64,000 nucleotides of DNA from Nemertoderma westbladi (taxonomy: Eukaryota > Xenacoelomorpha > Nemertodermatida > Nemertodermatidae). The DNA lies in contig JAUCBJ010002218.1 of assembly GCA_032718475.1 (NCBI GenBank), forward strand, positions 1-64,000, written 5' to 3'. Shown piece by piece: positions 50,732 to 61,331 of this stretch. The position numbers were made by a program, and so were the translations under genes. Every line of letters starts with the position of its first letter. Position 1 is the stretch's first letter. A model generated the notes under the pieces. That model worked only from the letters and a program-made list of their open reading frames with translations, did not search any database and was not told the DNA's origin.

Positions 50732-53350
50732 TTGCAAGTTGCCGTAAAGACTTGGTTCCAGCGGGTGAGTCTCAAGGTTCAAGGAACGGCCCAGTGGAAA
50801 TTTCAGCTGGCTGAGCGCTCAACCCACGGAGAATCAACATATGCTACCTTTTCTCAAGTGGAAAGCGAATCGACAGCAGAGAAACCGCAGAAGAAGGACG
50901 CTATTGACATCTATCTGTCAGAATATCAACGATTTCTAGGTGACGAAGAGTTGAGGAGAAGGCTGGCTGGACTTCGCCCTAATAGTGAAGGAGCCAAGTT
51001 TGTGCTGGACGCAATAGATGCGGAAATGTTAGCTGCGAACCAAGCTAAATTTGATGAAAGCAGCTGCATCGCTAGGGTCCAAGAAGAACAAGTAAAGAAA
51101 AAACGTATAGAAGACAGAAAGACAGCAGCAGCGGCAGCGGCAGTGGCAGCGGCAGAAGTGGAAAGAAAAGCGGCAGAAGAGGAAAGAAAAGCGGCAGAGG
51201 CAGCGGCAGAAGTGGAAAGAAAAGCGGCAGAGGCAGCGGCAGAAGTGGAAAGAAAGGCGGCAGAAGCAGTGGCAGAAGCGGAAAGAAAAGCGGCAGAAGT
51301 GGAAAGAAAAGCGGCAGTGGCAGCGGCAGAAGCGGAAAGAAAAGCGGCAGAAGCGGAAAGAAAGATAGCAGTGGCAGAAGCAGAACGGAGAGCATCTGAA
51401 GAGACCACCCAACTAGAGTTGGAAAATCTGCAAGAGAAGCAAGACTACATAGATCAACAGAGAACAGCTACTCAGTGGCAGATGATAAGTCGATCCACCC
51501 CCAAGCGACAGGGCTTTACATCATCGGATGAAGGCGATACCACCGATCCTGAAGGCGGAGGAAATAGATCTCATTCCAACAGACGTAGAAGAATGCCTCA
51601 CCATCAGAAATTGCCTAATTTGCCCACAGCTGTGAGAAGGCAACTAGCTAGCACAGACTTAGGTAGTACAGAACCCACAGAACAAATTATTAGAGTAGAA
51701 AGACTCCCTACTATAGTAGATGAGCCTGAAATAATTAGGCCTGTTCTCGAAGCCACCCCTTCGGTGATAGAGACACCTGTACTCCCAGAACCTACCTCTA
51801 AATTCCCTTTGCACAGCACTAAACTACCTGTGCCCAGCAGAACTGCCCCTAAGACAGTTCCTGTCCTGGACTCCGAGCGAAATATCAACGATTTGTCGCC
51901 CGTTGTCCCTCGTCTACCCGCTACTATGTTGGCGGCTCCCGCTTCGGCGGTAGAGTGGGTGGATGAGGGACGGCGGGAGATGGGTCTCCTGCTCGGGCAG
52001 CTGAGGGAACACCGTTTGTGCTCCTCTCAGCAGGTCCGGGAGATGGAAGGGACTGTTCAGCAGTTAAATGGAACAGTCAGAGAGGGTAGGTTAGAGTTGC
52101 AAGAAGTGCAGCAGAGTATCGCATTAGAACGCGATAAATTGGTAAATATACAAAGAGGTATACCACCACCCCCTGTAACAATGTGTCAACCTGTTCGGTC
52201 TGAAGTATTTCATGCGCAAGGTGTGGAGCCTACACGCATCTATACTGCTAGTGAAGTAGAAACTCCTATAGTAAACCCTATTAAGGGTAATTATAAACCT
52301 GTTGATAATGATATTCCATATAGACTTGATAATAATCCGAGAAATTTATATACCGATAACTCGATATTAAATAATACGATGGCCCAAGAAAGTTTTACGC
52401 GTCAAATGGCTAGAACCGAAGCCCGTCAAGCGGTAAAGGTGGGAGAGATCGTCAAGTTCAATGGAGATGAGATGAAATGGTTACCTTTTAATGAGTATTA
52501 TAAAGATAACATACAGAACTCTGTGCTATCTAACGGAGAGAAACTTAGATTCCTCATCGAGTGCTTGGAAGGATCTCCCAAGTTAATGGCGTTAAAGTTT
52601 ATTGGACATCCAGATGGATTAAGACAAGTTTGGGATACACTAAATATCAGGTATGGTAATAGGAATAACATAGCTAGGTATTTGTATGCAAAATTGGTGG
52701 CGCCCCGAAAGTTCATTAGCAGCGGGATTATAGAGTTTTCCGATGAGATTCAGGAGATCTGTAGACAATTAGATTGGCTAGGTAAGTCTCATGAATATCA
52801 GAGTTCTATGGTTATTGGAGCCGTGGCATCTACTTTGCCAAAGGGTGGAGTAGGTACACGCTGGGACAAGAAAGTCTTATATATGATGGAACAACAACGA
52901 CGAGACCCTACCATGGCTGATCTCATGTCATTCTTAGATGGAGAGGTAAAATTACAGCTCCTAAAGCAGTTCAGAGAGAATACACCGGAAAATAAGGTAA
53001 GTGAGAAACCCGTTTCTAGGAGAAAGGTAACACCAGTGTGTTATACAGACGACGGCGAAAGCCAGGCTTCTCAAGAAGAGGACAGCGGGATAGACACTGA
53101 AAGATCTTACTATGTCAACAAAGCGCCTAAAGACGTAAGTAAATTTAAGTCTCGAACCAATGACAGGAGAGAACAGGTAACAAAAACTCCTCCTACGTCT
53201 CCTAATAGAGTTCACGGAAGAAAGCCCGAGGAAAGAACGAGAGTGCACAACGTTACCCAAGGTAAGGTGTGTAACATCAAACCAAAATGTGCGCTGTGCG
53301 ACGGGCCCCACCGTTTAAGTGTATGTGATAAATTTTTAAATAAAAGATAG
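50732..53350 (+). CDS. gag: LTR element gag-like polyprotein (BEL/Pao DUF1759-like)
   Basis: About 870 codons. Residues 130-225 are a long Ala/Glu/Arg/Lys coiled-coil region made of AAEVERKAAE-type repeats, encoded by a minisatellite-like stretch (51115-51390). Residues about 570-740 resemble the capsid-like DUF1759 region of BEL/Pao elements (VGEIVKFNGDEMKWLPFNEY, LRFLIECLEGSPKLMALKF). The first zinc knuckle CALCDGPHRLSVC sits at the C-terminus, just before TAG at 53348. The next knuckles follow in a different frame from 53361, so a small indel around 53335-53350 has separated gag from protease, or the element used frameshifting. The start codon is uncertain. Confidence 0.8.
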   Translation: MQVAVKTWFQRVSLKVQGTAQWKFQLAERSTHGESTYATFSQVESESTAEKPQKKDAIDIYLSEYQRFLGDEELRRRLAGLRPNSEGAKFVLDAIDAEMLAANQAKFDESSCIARVQEEQVKKKRIEDRKTAAAAAAVAAAEVERKAAEEERKAAEAAAEVERKAAEAAAEVERKAAEAVAEAERKAAEVERKAAVAAAEAERKAAEAERKIAVAEAERRASEETTQLELENLQEKQDYIDQQRTATQWQMISRSTPKRQGFTSSDEGDTTDPEGGGNRSHSNRRRRMPHHQKLPNLPTAVRRQLASTDLGSTEPTEQIIRVERLPTIVDEPEIIRPVLEATPSVIETPVLPEPTSKFPLHSTKLPVPSRTAPKTVPVLDSERNINDLSPVVPRLPATMLAAPASAVEWVDEGRREMGLLLGQLREHRLCSSQQVREMEGTVQQLNGTVREGRLELQEVQQSIALERDKLVNIQRGIPPPPVTMCQPVRSEVFHAQGVEPTRIYTASEVETPIVNPIKGNYKPVDNDIPYRLDNNPRNLYTDNSILNNTMAQESFTRQMARTEARQAVKVGEIVKFNGDEMKWLPFNEYYKDNIQNSVLSNGEKLRFLIECLEGSPKLMALKFIGHPDGLRQVWDTLNIRYGNRNNIARYLYAKLVAPRKFISSGIIEFSDEIQEICRQLDWLGKSHEYQSSMVIGAVASTLPKGGVGTRWDKKVLYMMEQQRRDPTMADLMSFLDGEVKLQLLKQFRENTPENKVSEKPVSRRKVTPVCYTDDGESQASQEEDSGIDTERSYYVNKAPKDVSKFKSRTNDRREQVTKTPPTSPNRVHGRKPEERTRVHNVTQGKVCNIKPKCALCDGPHRLSVCDKFLNKR

Positions 53351-53360
53351 ACGTGAAGTC

Positions 53361-54281
53361 ATGTGGGATAAGCGGTTGTGTTATAATTGCCTCAGACAAG
53401 GACACCAACGGCAAACCTGTTACTCCAACGCAAGGTGTGCAAAGTGCGGCGCGAAACATCATATCTTGTTGCACACTGAATTCGAAAGAAACAGCCCGAG
53501 TCAGGTAAGTGAGTCCGAACTACATGTCCAATTCAGTGATGTAAACGACACTGATCAAAGTTCTGAGATGGAAGGATTCTATACGGATGAATTCTCCGAC
53601 GAAAACGAATCCTGTTACCTAATAAATACCGCAGTGTATCGAGCACTTACGTATGATAAAGAAACCGATAGTGAGCTCCCCCTAACTACTACTGACCGAG
53701 AACCATCTTGGAAAGCACCAACTTCCAACGTAGGAATCCGAGAATTTCCCGTAGTGCAGTTGAGAGTCCACGGGCCACAAAAGAGCTATATAGTGAACGC
53801 CCTCCTTGACTCCGGCAGCACAGGAACATTCATCGACAAAGAACTAGCCGAAGACATCTTTGCTGGACAACCCAAGTTCCGAACCAAGTTGAACATGTCA
53901 GGAATTATGCAGGTTTGGAAATCTACAGTAACTACAGATTACTATGTAGGCGCGTTGTCCACCCCCCAGGATGAACTAGGAGAACACAGTATAAGGTCAG
54001 TAAAAATGGTGGCGATAAAGAACTTCGCTACCAGCCAAGTGGAACCTTATAACTGGGATGTGGACTATTTCACCCAGCAGCATAAGATACCTAGATTCAA
54101 CACAGACTACCCTGGAGTGCAAATACTCATCGGCCAAAATGCGCATGAGGCGCTTGAGACATTGGAGAAACGGCCTGCTCAAACGCAACCACTGCAAACC
54201 TATGCGGGAAGAACAAGAGTAGGTTGGTACCTCACTGGACCTTCCCGTAGGACACTCATGGAAAGGCTACCCAAAGATTAG
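53361..54281 (+). CDS. pro: LTR element zinc knuckles and aspartic protease (DUF1758-like)
   Basis: About 306 codons. Starts with two CCHC/CCHH-like knuckles (CYNCLRQGHQRQTC and CAKCGAKHHILLH), characteristic of BEL/Pao gag ends. The protease follows with catalytic LLDSGSTGTFI (Asp-Ser-Gly), a later VQILIGQNAHE flap-like segment and GWYLTGP near the end, as in DUF1758 proteases. The protein should lead into reverse transcriptase but terminates at TAG 54279. Confidence 0.82.
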   Translation: MWDKRLCYNCLRQGHQRQTCYSNARCAKCGAKHHILLHTEFERNSPSQVSESELHVQFSDVNDTDQSSEMEGFYTDEFSDENESCYLINTAVYRALTYDKETDSELPLTTTDREPSWKAPTSNVGIREFPVVQLRVHGPQKSYIVNALLDSGSTGTFIDKELAEDIFAGQPKFRTKLNMSGIMQVWKSTVTTDYYVGALSTPQDELGEHSIRSVKMVAIKNFATSQVEPYNWDVDYFTQQHKIPRFNTDYPGVQILIGQNAHEALETLEKRPAQTQPLQTYAGRTRVGWYLTGPSRRTLMERLPKD

Positions 54282-55022
54282 GTCCATCAGGAGAGTGAAT
54301 GGGAAGAAGACATCAGTGAGGGAGAGACGACCACAACTGAGGGAACACCATACTCCTCAGATAATGACGATATTAACTCTAATGTAGATCAATGGAGACA
54401 TTGCCCCGAGACGATTAATCTAGCCGACATCGCTTCCAGAGGAGCAACTCCTCAAGAACTGACAGATACTCCAGACTGGTTAGGTGGACACGACTTCCTA
54501 AGTAAAGAAGATGAATGGCCTCCCCATCTTACCATGGCTGAGATTAGACAAGCCAAGGGAGCGGAGAAAGTCAAACCTAAAACCCGGACGAGTAAATCAA
54601 GGTTATTTAAACCCGTGATAGATCTGTCTGTACTACACATTGCCAGGGACGACGCTGTGGATCTAAACTCCCCCACTGCGAACAGATCTGTTGTGGAGAT
54701 CAGAGAGAGAGACTGGAGATCTGGAACACCAGACGTCTCGCAGGGACTCTCACCTCTCCTGCCGGGAGCGATGGACCACTATAGCTCCTGGAATCGGCTT
54801 TGTAAGGCCGTCATGTATTTGAAGCGATGTTTCTATCGTCACTATTCCAGGACGAAGAGGAAACCTGGAATTGTATTCGAAACACAACAACTCAATCGCC
54901 CAGTTGGTCGTTTATGTTTACTGGAAAGAGACCGAGAACTGTCCGGAAACTATGGAAGGCAAGATACTCTTCCCACGACCACCTCCCTAATCCAACAAAC
55001 ATCTAGGGACTCCCCAACATAA
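54282..55022 (+). pseudogene. remnant of pol: RNase H/integrase linker only
   Basis: The frame from about 54395 encodes QWRHCPETINLADIASRGAT and DWLGGHDFLSKEDEWP, the typical BEL/Pao segment between RNase H and integrase, then SSWNRLCKAVMYLKRCF from the pre-integrase region. RT and RNase H, which should occupy well over 1 kb before this point, are absent: only an acidic stretch (54290-54390) separates protease from it. The integrase catalytic core is also missing after 54850. Confidence 0.78.
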
Positions 55023-56700
55023 CAGCGTCTGGAGTGGGTGTGTGACTATATTATTTTATATTTGTTTTTATTATTTTATATTTATGTATGTATTATTATG
55101 TAATTTTATTATAATCGTTTTCTTTAATTTTATTTAGTAGAATGTTATTTTAGCAATTATCTAGTAGACTAGTGCAATATATTAGTCTTATTACTTAATT
55201 ACTTATATATTATATATTTAGTGCGACGGCGAGAAATAATTCTTTTTCTCTTTCCTTACTGTCCGTATCATATTATAAATACGTGACTACAGTAAGATGA
55301 AATATCCGTACTTATTAAAGTACAATAAAGCTCTTACTATATTCAAGTATTATTGGTAAGTAGAGTATTAGGAATGCAAAATTCAGATCCTCGTGTCTCG
55401 GCTAAACCAAGCTCTGGGTAGACCTTGGAAACGACTTGCTTCTTCTCACTGACATTGCTTCTTGCGATATTGCTCTCATACCGTATATTAAATAATACAT
55501 ATAGTAGCGTGATGTCCCTTTAACAGTAGCGTAAAACGCAAAATAAATCTGTTAAACCCTTTGACCATCTGTAATTCTAGTCGATTAAGATATCGCGGCA
55601 CCCACCGATATACTTGAAAGACAAAATTCTAGAATCAGTGGTTAACGTCCCCAGACAAGTTCTGGAATAAACCGGTGCCCATCTTAAATATTAACTATTA
55701 ATATTTATAAAATCTGTCAAACAAATACAATAGAGTAATTACTTACAAGTTAACTCTAGAAAATCTATAAATTAAAATCTGTAAAATTTTAGATCCTTTA
55801 AAATTCTAGTCGATTAAGATATCGCTGCACCTACCGATACACTTAAAAGGACAAATTTCCTAGAATTAAGGATTCTAGTCCCCAGACATGCCCTGGAATA
55901 AAACTATGTCTGTTTCAAGGATAAATAATAAAATTTACGGGAATAAATTTAAATTCATCTCTTTTAATGAATTTGATAAATTGTCATTTTTATACAATTT
56001 ATAACATTCCCAAAATTCCATTAATTAATAGATCATGGAAGCGGAGATTCACCCTATTAAGTGTATTAGTGTGCGAGAATCTCCAATATATAGTCAATAG
56101 CCGATAAAATTCATAAAATCATGTATAAAGAGGAATATTGACAATTAAAGAATTACTATTAAATAGCATCCCAGATCTGTATGCATGAGAATTACCCTAA
56201 TTCTACTGCTAGTTTTCCATAATGTCACCATGGCAACAACCACGCTAGAATTAGAAGTGAGTTAAAAGAACAATAAAGCGTGCCCCATTGAATAGCATAA
56301 GGAATAATAGCACACTGCTAGTATCCAAGGATACATAATAATAACGTGGCATTCTGGAAGGCACTTGACTAAAGGACAAATGGCCCGAATGTGTGCGGTT
56401 CGTGACAGTTGTGTGGAATTTGTGCGTTTATAGGTGAATGTTACTACTAAAGTGTGTTTACAGTAGCGAGTCGCAATTGTGAAAGTAACCCTAACTCTGC
56501 AGTAAGAACCTGAAGTAAATCTAAGCCCTTGGGACGGACAGTGGAGTGACTCGCGCTGGTTGTTATTGTCGTTGTGCAGCTACTATGTTGGCGATAGGTA
56601 CAGCGGCGACAGTACATCAGCGCTGAGGATCTTGCACTGTCCGGGGGCCGTGAGGGGTATGCAGCGACGCCCGCTAGCCTAATTATAAACTGACTGAGCT
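55023..56700 (+). other. LTR element internal non-coding stretch
   Basis: AT-rich. An imperfect tandem duplication of about 125 bp (ctagtcgattaagatatcgc ...) lies at 55575-55700 and 55801-55925. It looks as if something was deleted or added between pol relic and the next ORFs. Confidence 0.5.
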
Positions 56701-57147
56701 ATGACTGAGTTGATAGAAGATGATCTTGGTATCAGGGAGCGATATACTCTACCTTTACAAGCGTTTGTTGATAGCTTGATACGCGGCGACGCTAGTCCAA
56801 CTACTACGGAGGACGATGGTCGTTATATCGAACCGCCGATGTCCCAGGAGCAACTTACGCGTGAATTGGACTATAGAAAATTCACCGCTCGCTATACGCA
56901 TCGTAATGGTACGTATATGGACTTCTTAACTACTGGCCATCCTATCGATTTACATGATACGGACTATGTCGACACCAAAAGGGAAATGGTACTATTTAAA
57001 TATCCTACCCAGCGGAGTCGGACCGATAAACTGAAAATCGAATGCGAAAATTCTATTCGAAATCGACTTGAAAGAGAAGACTTTAAAGAACCGGATAAAC
57101 GCGGTAACTCCAACGTATATTTGGAATTCTTGAGAGAAACATTGTAA
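56701..57147 (+). CDS. unidentified ORF in the env position of the LTR element
   Basis: 148 codons from ATG, beginning MTELIEDDLGIRERYTLPL, charged and hydrophilic, with LDYRKFTARYTHRNGTYMDF and EFLRETL at the end. No signal peptide, membrane segment or known motif is visible, so there is no evidence that it is an envelope. Codon pattern and ordered charge suggest genuine former coding DNA, continued by the pieces downstream. Confidence 0.5.
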   Translation: MTELIEDDLGIRERYTLPLQAFVDSLIRGDASPTTTEDDGRYIEPPMSQEQLTRELDYRKFTARYTHRNGTYMDFLTTGHPIDLHDTDYVDTKREMVLFKYPTQRSRTDKLKIECENSIRNRLEREDFKEPDKRGNSNVYLEFLRETL

Positions 57148-58243
57148 AACCGAATAAATATCACCCGCGTTTCCCCTACAAGACGTGCGTCTTTGGTATT
57201 ATTGCGATGAATGCCCAAGACCCAACCAACAAACGGAAAGATATAAACATCCGCGGAGACGTTGCTTTAAACACGGTTTTACTCGCTATATTTACGGGAG
57301 TTTCGAGCGAAACTTGTTCGATGTATCACCTACGCTCGTTTGATTCAAACGATCCTTAAATAAACCTATGATCAGAGTTCCGGAATACTCGGTCAGACCT
57401 CCTCATTCCCTAGTTAGACCTCAGACTCTTGATCCTAATAGTATCACGGATCCTCCCGAACTGTACTCACTGTTCAAAGATCTAGTGTTACCCGAACAGT
57501 TAGTCGGTGGCACTCCGGTTGTGGGCTCCCTAAATATTCGCCCATCTTACCTAGCCGGATTGGGACGCGGACATCTAATATCGCCATTCAACCGTATCAT
57601 TTAACCCGATACAACCTGTCACTGAGGTGGAGGAGAGAGTTGTACGAAACGCGTTGGTCACTATTCGTCAAAAGATCGGAAAAGGAACCTACAATTGTTT
57701 AGAGAAACGTAAATTGCAGCAGCAACTCCAAGCGGTAAACGAATTAGCTTTATCTCAGTTCGATCAGGAAATCCAGAATCTCTAAGAAGATATTGAACTT
57801 GGACGACTCTACTTTCTGCAAGAGTTTTGGACGAATGCTTTCAATGACAAGCGGAGGAAAATCAGCTCGAGGAGAAGCATATCGATCCCGATAGAGCCCG
57901 AGAACGCGAGTTGGAAAGAATCATCAAACCGAGGGAATTTCTCACTACACACGGTCCACCTACCGCTCTCGTGCAAATGACCCGTCAGGCACCAGTAAGA
58001 GCTGCTGTCTTAAAACGCGCTCTCAAGGTTGTTCGACCTCGTTCCACTGAGGTTGATACCAATCAACCGGGTACCTCGACCGGCGGATACACCGACAGTA
58101 ACCCTAAACCTTCCGATGCAATTGTATTGCACCCTTCACCCAGGAGTTATAGCCCTCCTAGTAAAGTGGCTCGCCCCAAAGAGAAAAGGACTCTTGCTAG
58201 CCTCAAAAAACTGTGTAAACGCCGTCCACGCAAGAAAGACTAA
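57148..58243 (+). pseudogene. decayed continuation of the unidentified coding region
   Basis: Consecutive open pieces in shifting frames: 57368-57604 (MIRVPEYSVRPPHSLVRP...), an open stretch 57605-57786 with EERVVRNALVTIRQKIG, and 57911-58243, which ends in a strongly basic tail (KKLCKRRPRKKD, then TAA at 58241). The basic, Pro/Ser-rich end looks like a nuclear-localisation or nucleic-acid-binding tail. Frame breaks at about 57605 and 57790 indicate loss of function. Function unknown. Confidence 0.45.
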
Positions 58244-58322
58244 CTGTTTAGAGTATTTTTATATTTTAGAAACTGTGATTTTTTTATATTTTATAGAATT
58301 AAATCCCATTTTCTGGGAGCAG

Positions 58323-59439
58323 TGTAAAGGCTTTTGCGGATCTAGCTAGTCATTTTCCCCGCAAAGTACTCTGTAGGTGTTTTAGTGGACATAAAAAGCC
58401 ATTTTTCTGTATGTGTACTTTAGCGGACATAACTAGCGATTTTATGCCGCAATACGCCAAAATACTCTGCAGTGTAGTTCAGATGACGACATCTATCAGC
58501 TGATATGTCCATGTAGAGCTTTCTTTATTCTTTGTTCGGCTCGACCAATCAGAGCGATTTTCATTTTATTTGCACAGAAGCCTCCGGGAAATCGCGCAAT
58601 GCATTATGGTCTTTGTTTACCTTTTTTCCTGAGCCCAGAACATCGGCTGTGGAATTATTCTGTGTTTCAGACTTTAGCCAAACATTAGAACGGCTTTGAT
58701 CATAGAAACGTATAACTGTTATCAGCCCATATCATACTATACATACCTTTCACCGCATTATTTTACTGCTATTTACTGTCGGTTATTAATTGTTATCAGT
58801 TAATGGAATGTTGTTATATTTGGAGAATATCGATAAATAATCAGAAAACCCCAATCTTCTTGATATACTGAAGGTTAGAGAGACCGGTTACATATAGCAA
58901 TTGCGACTTACATTATAGTGGTTTTGGAGTGAATTGAATGCTATTTCATAGGCCCTACATGTGTCAGTTGCTGTTCTCTTTATATATGACTAAAATTAGT
59001 GAAGGTCGGCAGATCGGTGTGCAGCATTGTGCGGTAGTGTGCATGAGTGTGATAGATAACAAAGCATTTCCTAAAGAATGCGCTTTATACGTGAATCATT
59101 AGCCATCCCGTTGTGTTTAGTATAAGTCATAACTCTGTTTACATACTTAGAGCGCCACGTCCTAAAGGAACTGTTAAAATATTTCCCGAAAGTGAATAAT
59201 ATTTGTCAGAGATTATATATTAACGATCAATCGAATAGTACAGTAGGCCTACACCGCAATAAGGTCAGAGCATCCGAATCCAGTCTCCCTTAACCGTGGG
59301 TGAATGATCGCGCATAGGCTGGCTTCGGCTAATGTAACTTATGTGTATCAAATATTTGTTATAGGCTAAAGTCGATTTATAACCTAGAAGACACCTAAAT
59401 TTGGCAGGTTAAACTGCTAAAGGTCTAAAAGCGCGAACA
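58323..59439 (+). repeat. 3' LTR
   Basis: About 1117 bp, starts tgtaaaggc and ends gcgcgaaca, followed by atgta. Counterpart of 46892-48025. Upstream is tctgggagcag, a weak candidate polypurine tract. Confidence 0.88.
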
Positions 59440-59467
59440 ATGTAATTTGAATTTACCTCTCTTTTAT

Positions 59468-59692
59468 GGGTGTAAACGCTACGCCGACAACCGACAGCCG
59501 ACAACCACTGCCGACAACAACAAATATGAAAATGTAACCTGAGTTCGTAACTCTCGTTTATTGTTTTGGTTAGAATAACCTTCCACTGTAACCTGTTCCT
59601 TTCCTTAAATTAATAAATAACATTAATTAGCTTTAATATTGGCTGTCGGCGTTGGTTGTCGGTAGTCGGTTGTCGGTGTAGCGTTTACACCC
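59468..59692. mobile_element. 225-bp MITE with 9-bp target duplication
   Basis: The ends gggtgtaaacgctacgccga and, reversed, gggtgtaaacgctacaccga form long terminal inverted repeats rich in gccgacaac. The flanks ctcttttat (59459-59467) and ctctttcat (59693-59701) match at 8 of 9 bases. A 9-bp duplication with G-rich ends suggests a Mutator-like parent. The terminus resembles that of the foldback element at 17834-21766 (gggt..gtgtaaaacgc). Confidence 0.75.
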
Positions 59693-59701
59693 CTCTTTCA
59701 T

Positions 59702-60650
59702 AAAGGCTCTAGTTCGATTCATTCATTATTATTTGATGCGTGCGGAAAAATTTAACTACGCGAAACGGCATTCCATCGCATACGAGTAGGCTACACCTAC
59801 GCGGAAAAGTCAAACCCCGTAAATTTCGACTCGACTCGCAGGGCAGAAGTCTAGAAATGAGATACTGATCTGAACCTCGATCAAACTCGACTAATCAATC
59901 TAAAGCGAAATTTTCCAATTATCTCTAAGAACATCATACGTTCCATCGTCTCTTCTCTACACACACTATGGGAGGGTCGAGGTAATAATAACTAACTATT
60001 CATAGAAACCAGACTACTGCATTTTCGGACCAAACTCAGCAATTGCGATGAGTAATAGAAGAATTTTGCTTTGTGGGTTTTACAATGACGGAATCATGCG
60101 ATAGCGATACATCCGTGAGTACCGGTTTGGGAAGGTAACTCATTCTGTTTTTTTTTCACAATAATAATTTTACTACACTACTAGTACTGTACTACTTCAC
60201 TGAGACAGGGGTTGAAACTGGACGCAAAACCCGCCTTGGCGAATTAATATCCCGCCTCAATGTTAAATTCTCAATTTAGGGGAAGGAGCAGGTTACAGTG
60301 GCACGTTATTTTAACCAAAACAATAAACTAAGCACAATAGAACAGGTTACAGTTTTATTTTTGAGAATAATCATCTGTTATTTGCGTCGAATTTCTCCTG
60401 GAGAGGGATGAATTTTTATTGCGTCCAGTTTCTCCCCCCCCCCCCCCCCCCCCCCCTCCCCTCCTATCTGATAATTTTACTACACTACTAGTACTACTTC
60501 AGCTGTACTTCACTAGGCCTACTGTAGGAAAGTAGTCATAGTTACGCCTGCAGCATAGTTTATACTGATATTGTATTGTATGTATGTACAGTATACCGGT
60601 AGTCCTAGCCTAGCAGTTAGCAGGTTAGTATTGCTGTTCATCAGTTTCCT
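59702..60650 (+). other. intergenic with a 23-bp C tract
   Basis: Unique-looking DNA without a recognised gene. A pure C run lies at 60434-60456. TACCGGTA lies at 60594. Confidence 0.5.
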
Positions 60651-60935
60651 ATGAATCCCTTATTCAGATTACTTCTGAGATTGATTTCTGAACCTACTAT
60701 TAGACGTGGATTCTTCCAGATTGCTAAAGGAATTAACAACTCTCAACCAGTAACGGCCTTGAAGAGGAGGACAGGGGACCAAGTTGTTCGCTTTGCTTCC
60801 AAAGAACGACAACCAATACCTAATTTGTATGGGGCTCCAATAACCAGATCGACCCTAAAACTTAAGGAGAATTTCCGAGACTGGCTTCGGAATAAACTAT
60901 TCCCTAAAGGGCCCCCTCCGCGTATAGAGGGTTAG
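60651..60935 (+). CDS. unidentified 94-codon ORF upstream of ACADSB
   Basis: ATG at 60651 to TAG at 60933. It encodes a basic protein starting MNPLFRLLLRLISEPTIRRG and ending FPKGPPPRIEG. The N-terminus, rich in Leu and Arg without acidic residues until residue 14, could be a mitochondrial presequence. Upstream, ttgctgttcatcag ends six bases before the ATG and could be a splice or trans-splice acceptor. It is not recognised as any family. It sits 400 bases before ACADSB on the same strand, so a small separate gene or operon-like arrangement is possible. It could also be chance. Confidence 0.4.
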   Translation: MNPLFRLLLRLISEPTIRRGFFQIAKGINNSQPVTALKRRTGDQVVRFASKERQPIPNLYGAPITRSTLKLKENFRDWLRNKLFPKGPPPRIEG

Positions 60936-61320
60936 TGGCTGAGTGGATCTCTATCGTGAATCTCCGACTCTGGCGAGTGGAGCTAATTACTGAATTAATT
61001 TGTAAGTTTGATATTTAGTTGCAAAAGCGAAATTGTTAATTACAGGACTGTCCTCTAGGACTCCTATATCATTACTGCATTATACCGGTACGTGTACTCC
61101 ATACTGAATGAAAAGGCCTGTGATTAAAACAGGAGGCACAAGGACGTTTCAATTTCGAACTATTGCGCCGCTCTTCTCCCAGAATGTGGTTGTAGTTTAT
61201 AGTCAGACAGTAGGCTAGGCCTACTACAGTAATATGTAATGACTAATGAGATCGATTATATTACCCAATAGTCATTTAATGATGCGACCACTATGATTAA
61301 ATTAGGATTATAATCATATT

Positions 61321-61331
61321 GTTTCAGGACA
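61321..61331 (+). promoter_or_regulatory. candidate trans-splice acceptor just before the ACADSB start
   Basis: attgtttcag/gac aATG places a consensus 3' splice site only 5 bases ahead of the initiation codon. This fits either a 5'UTR cis-intron or an SL trans-splice site, for which such short leaders are typical. Confidence 0.4.

Larger units (their letters stand above)
46892..59439 (+). mobile_element. 12.5-kb LTR retrotransposon, BEL/Pao type, pol mostly deleted
   Basis: Direct repeats of 1.1 kb bound the element, beginning tgtaaaggc and ending ggaca or gaaca (TG...CA). atgta lies on both outer flanks (46887-46891 and 59440-59444), a 5-bp target duplication. Inside on the + strand are gag-like ORFs, zinc knuckles, a BEL/Pao-type protease, a short relic of the RNase H/integrase linker, and an unassigned coding region. 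No RT motifs and no integrase core are present, so it is non-autonomous now. The two LTRs are closely similar, so insertion looks fairly recent, while the coding frames are already broken. Confidence 0.88.

Noticed and set aside
50926-51412. - strand ORFs with FLSASAAFLS or LPLFFPLLPL repeats
   Set aside because: Antisense shadow of the Ala/Glu/Arg/Lys repeat in gag.
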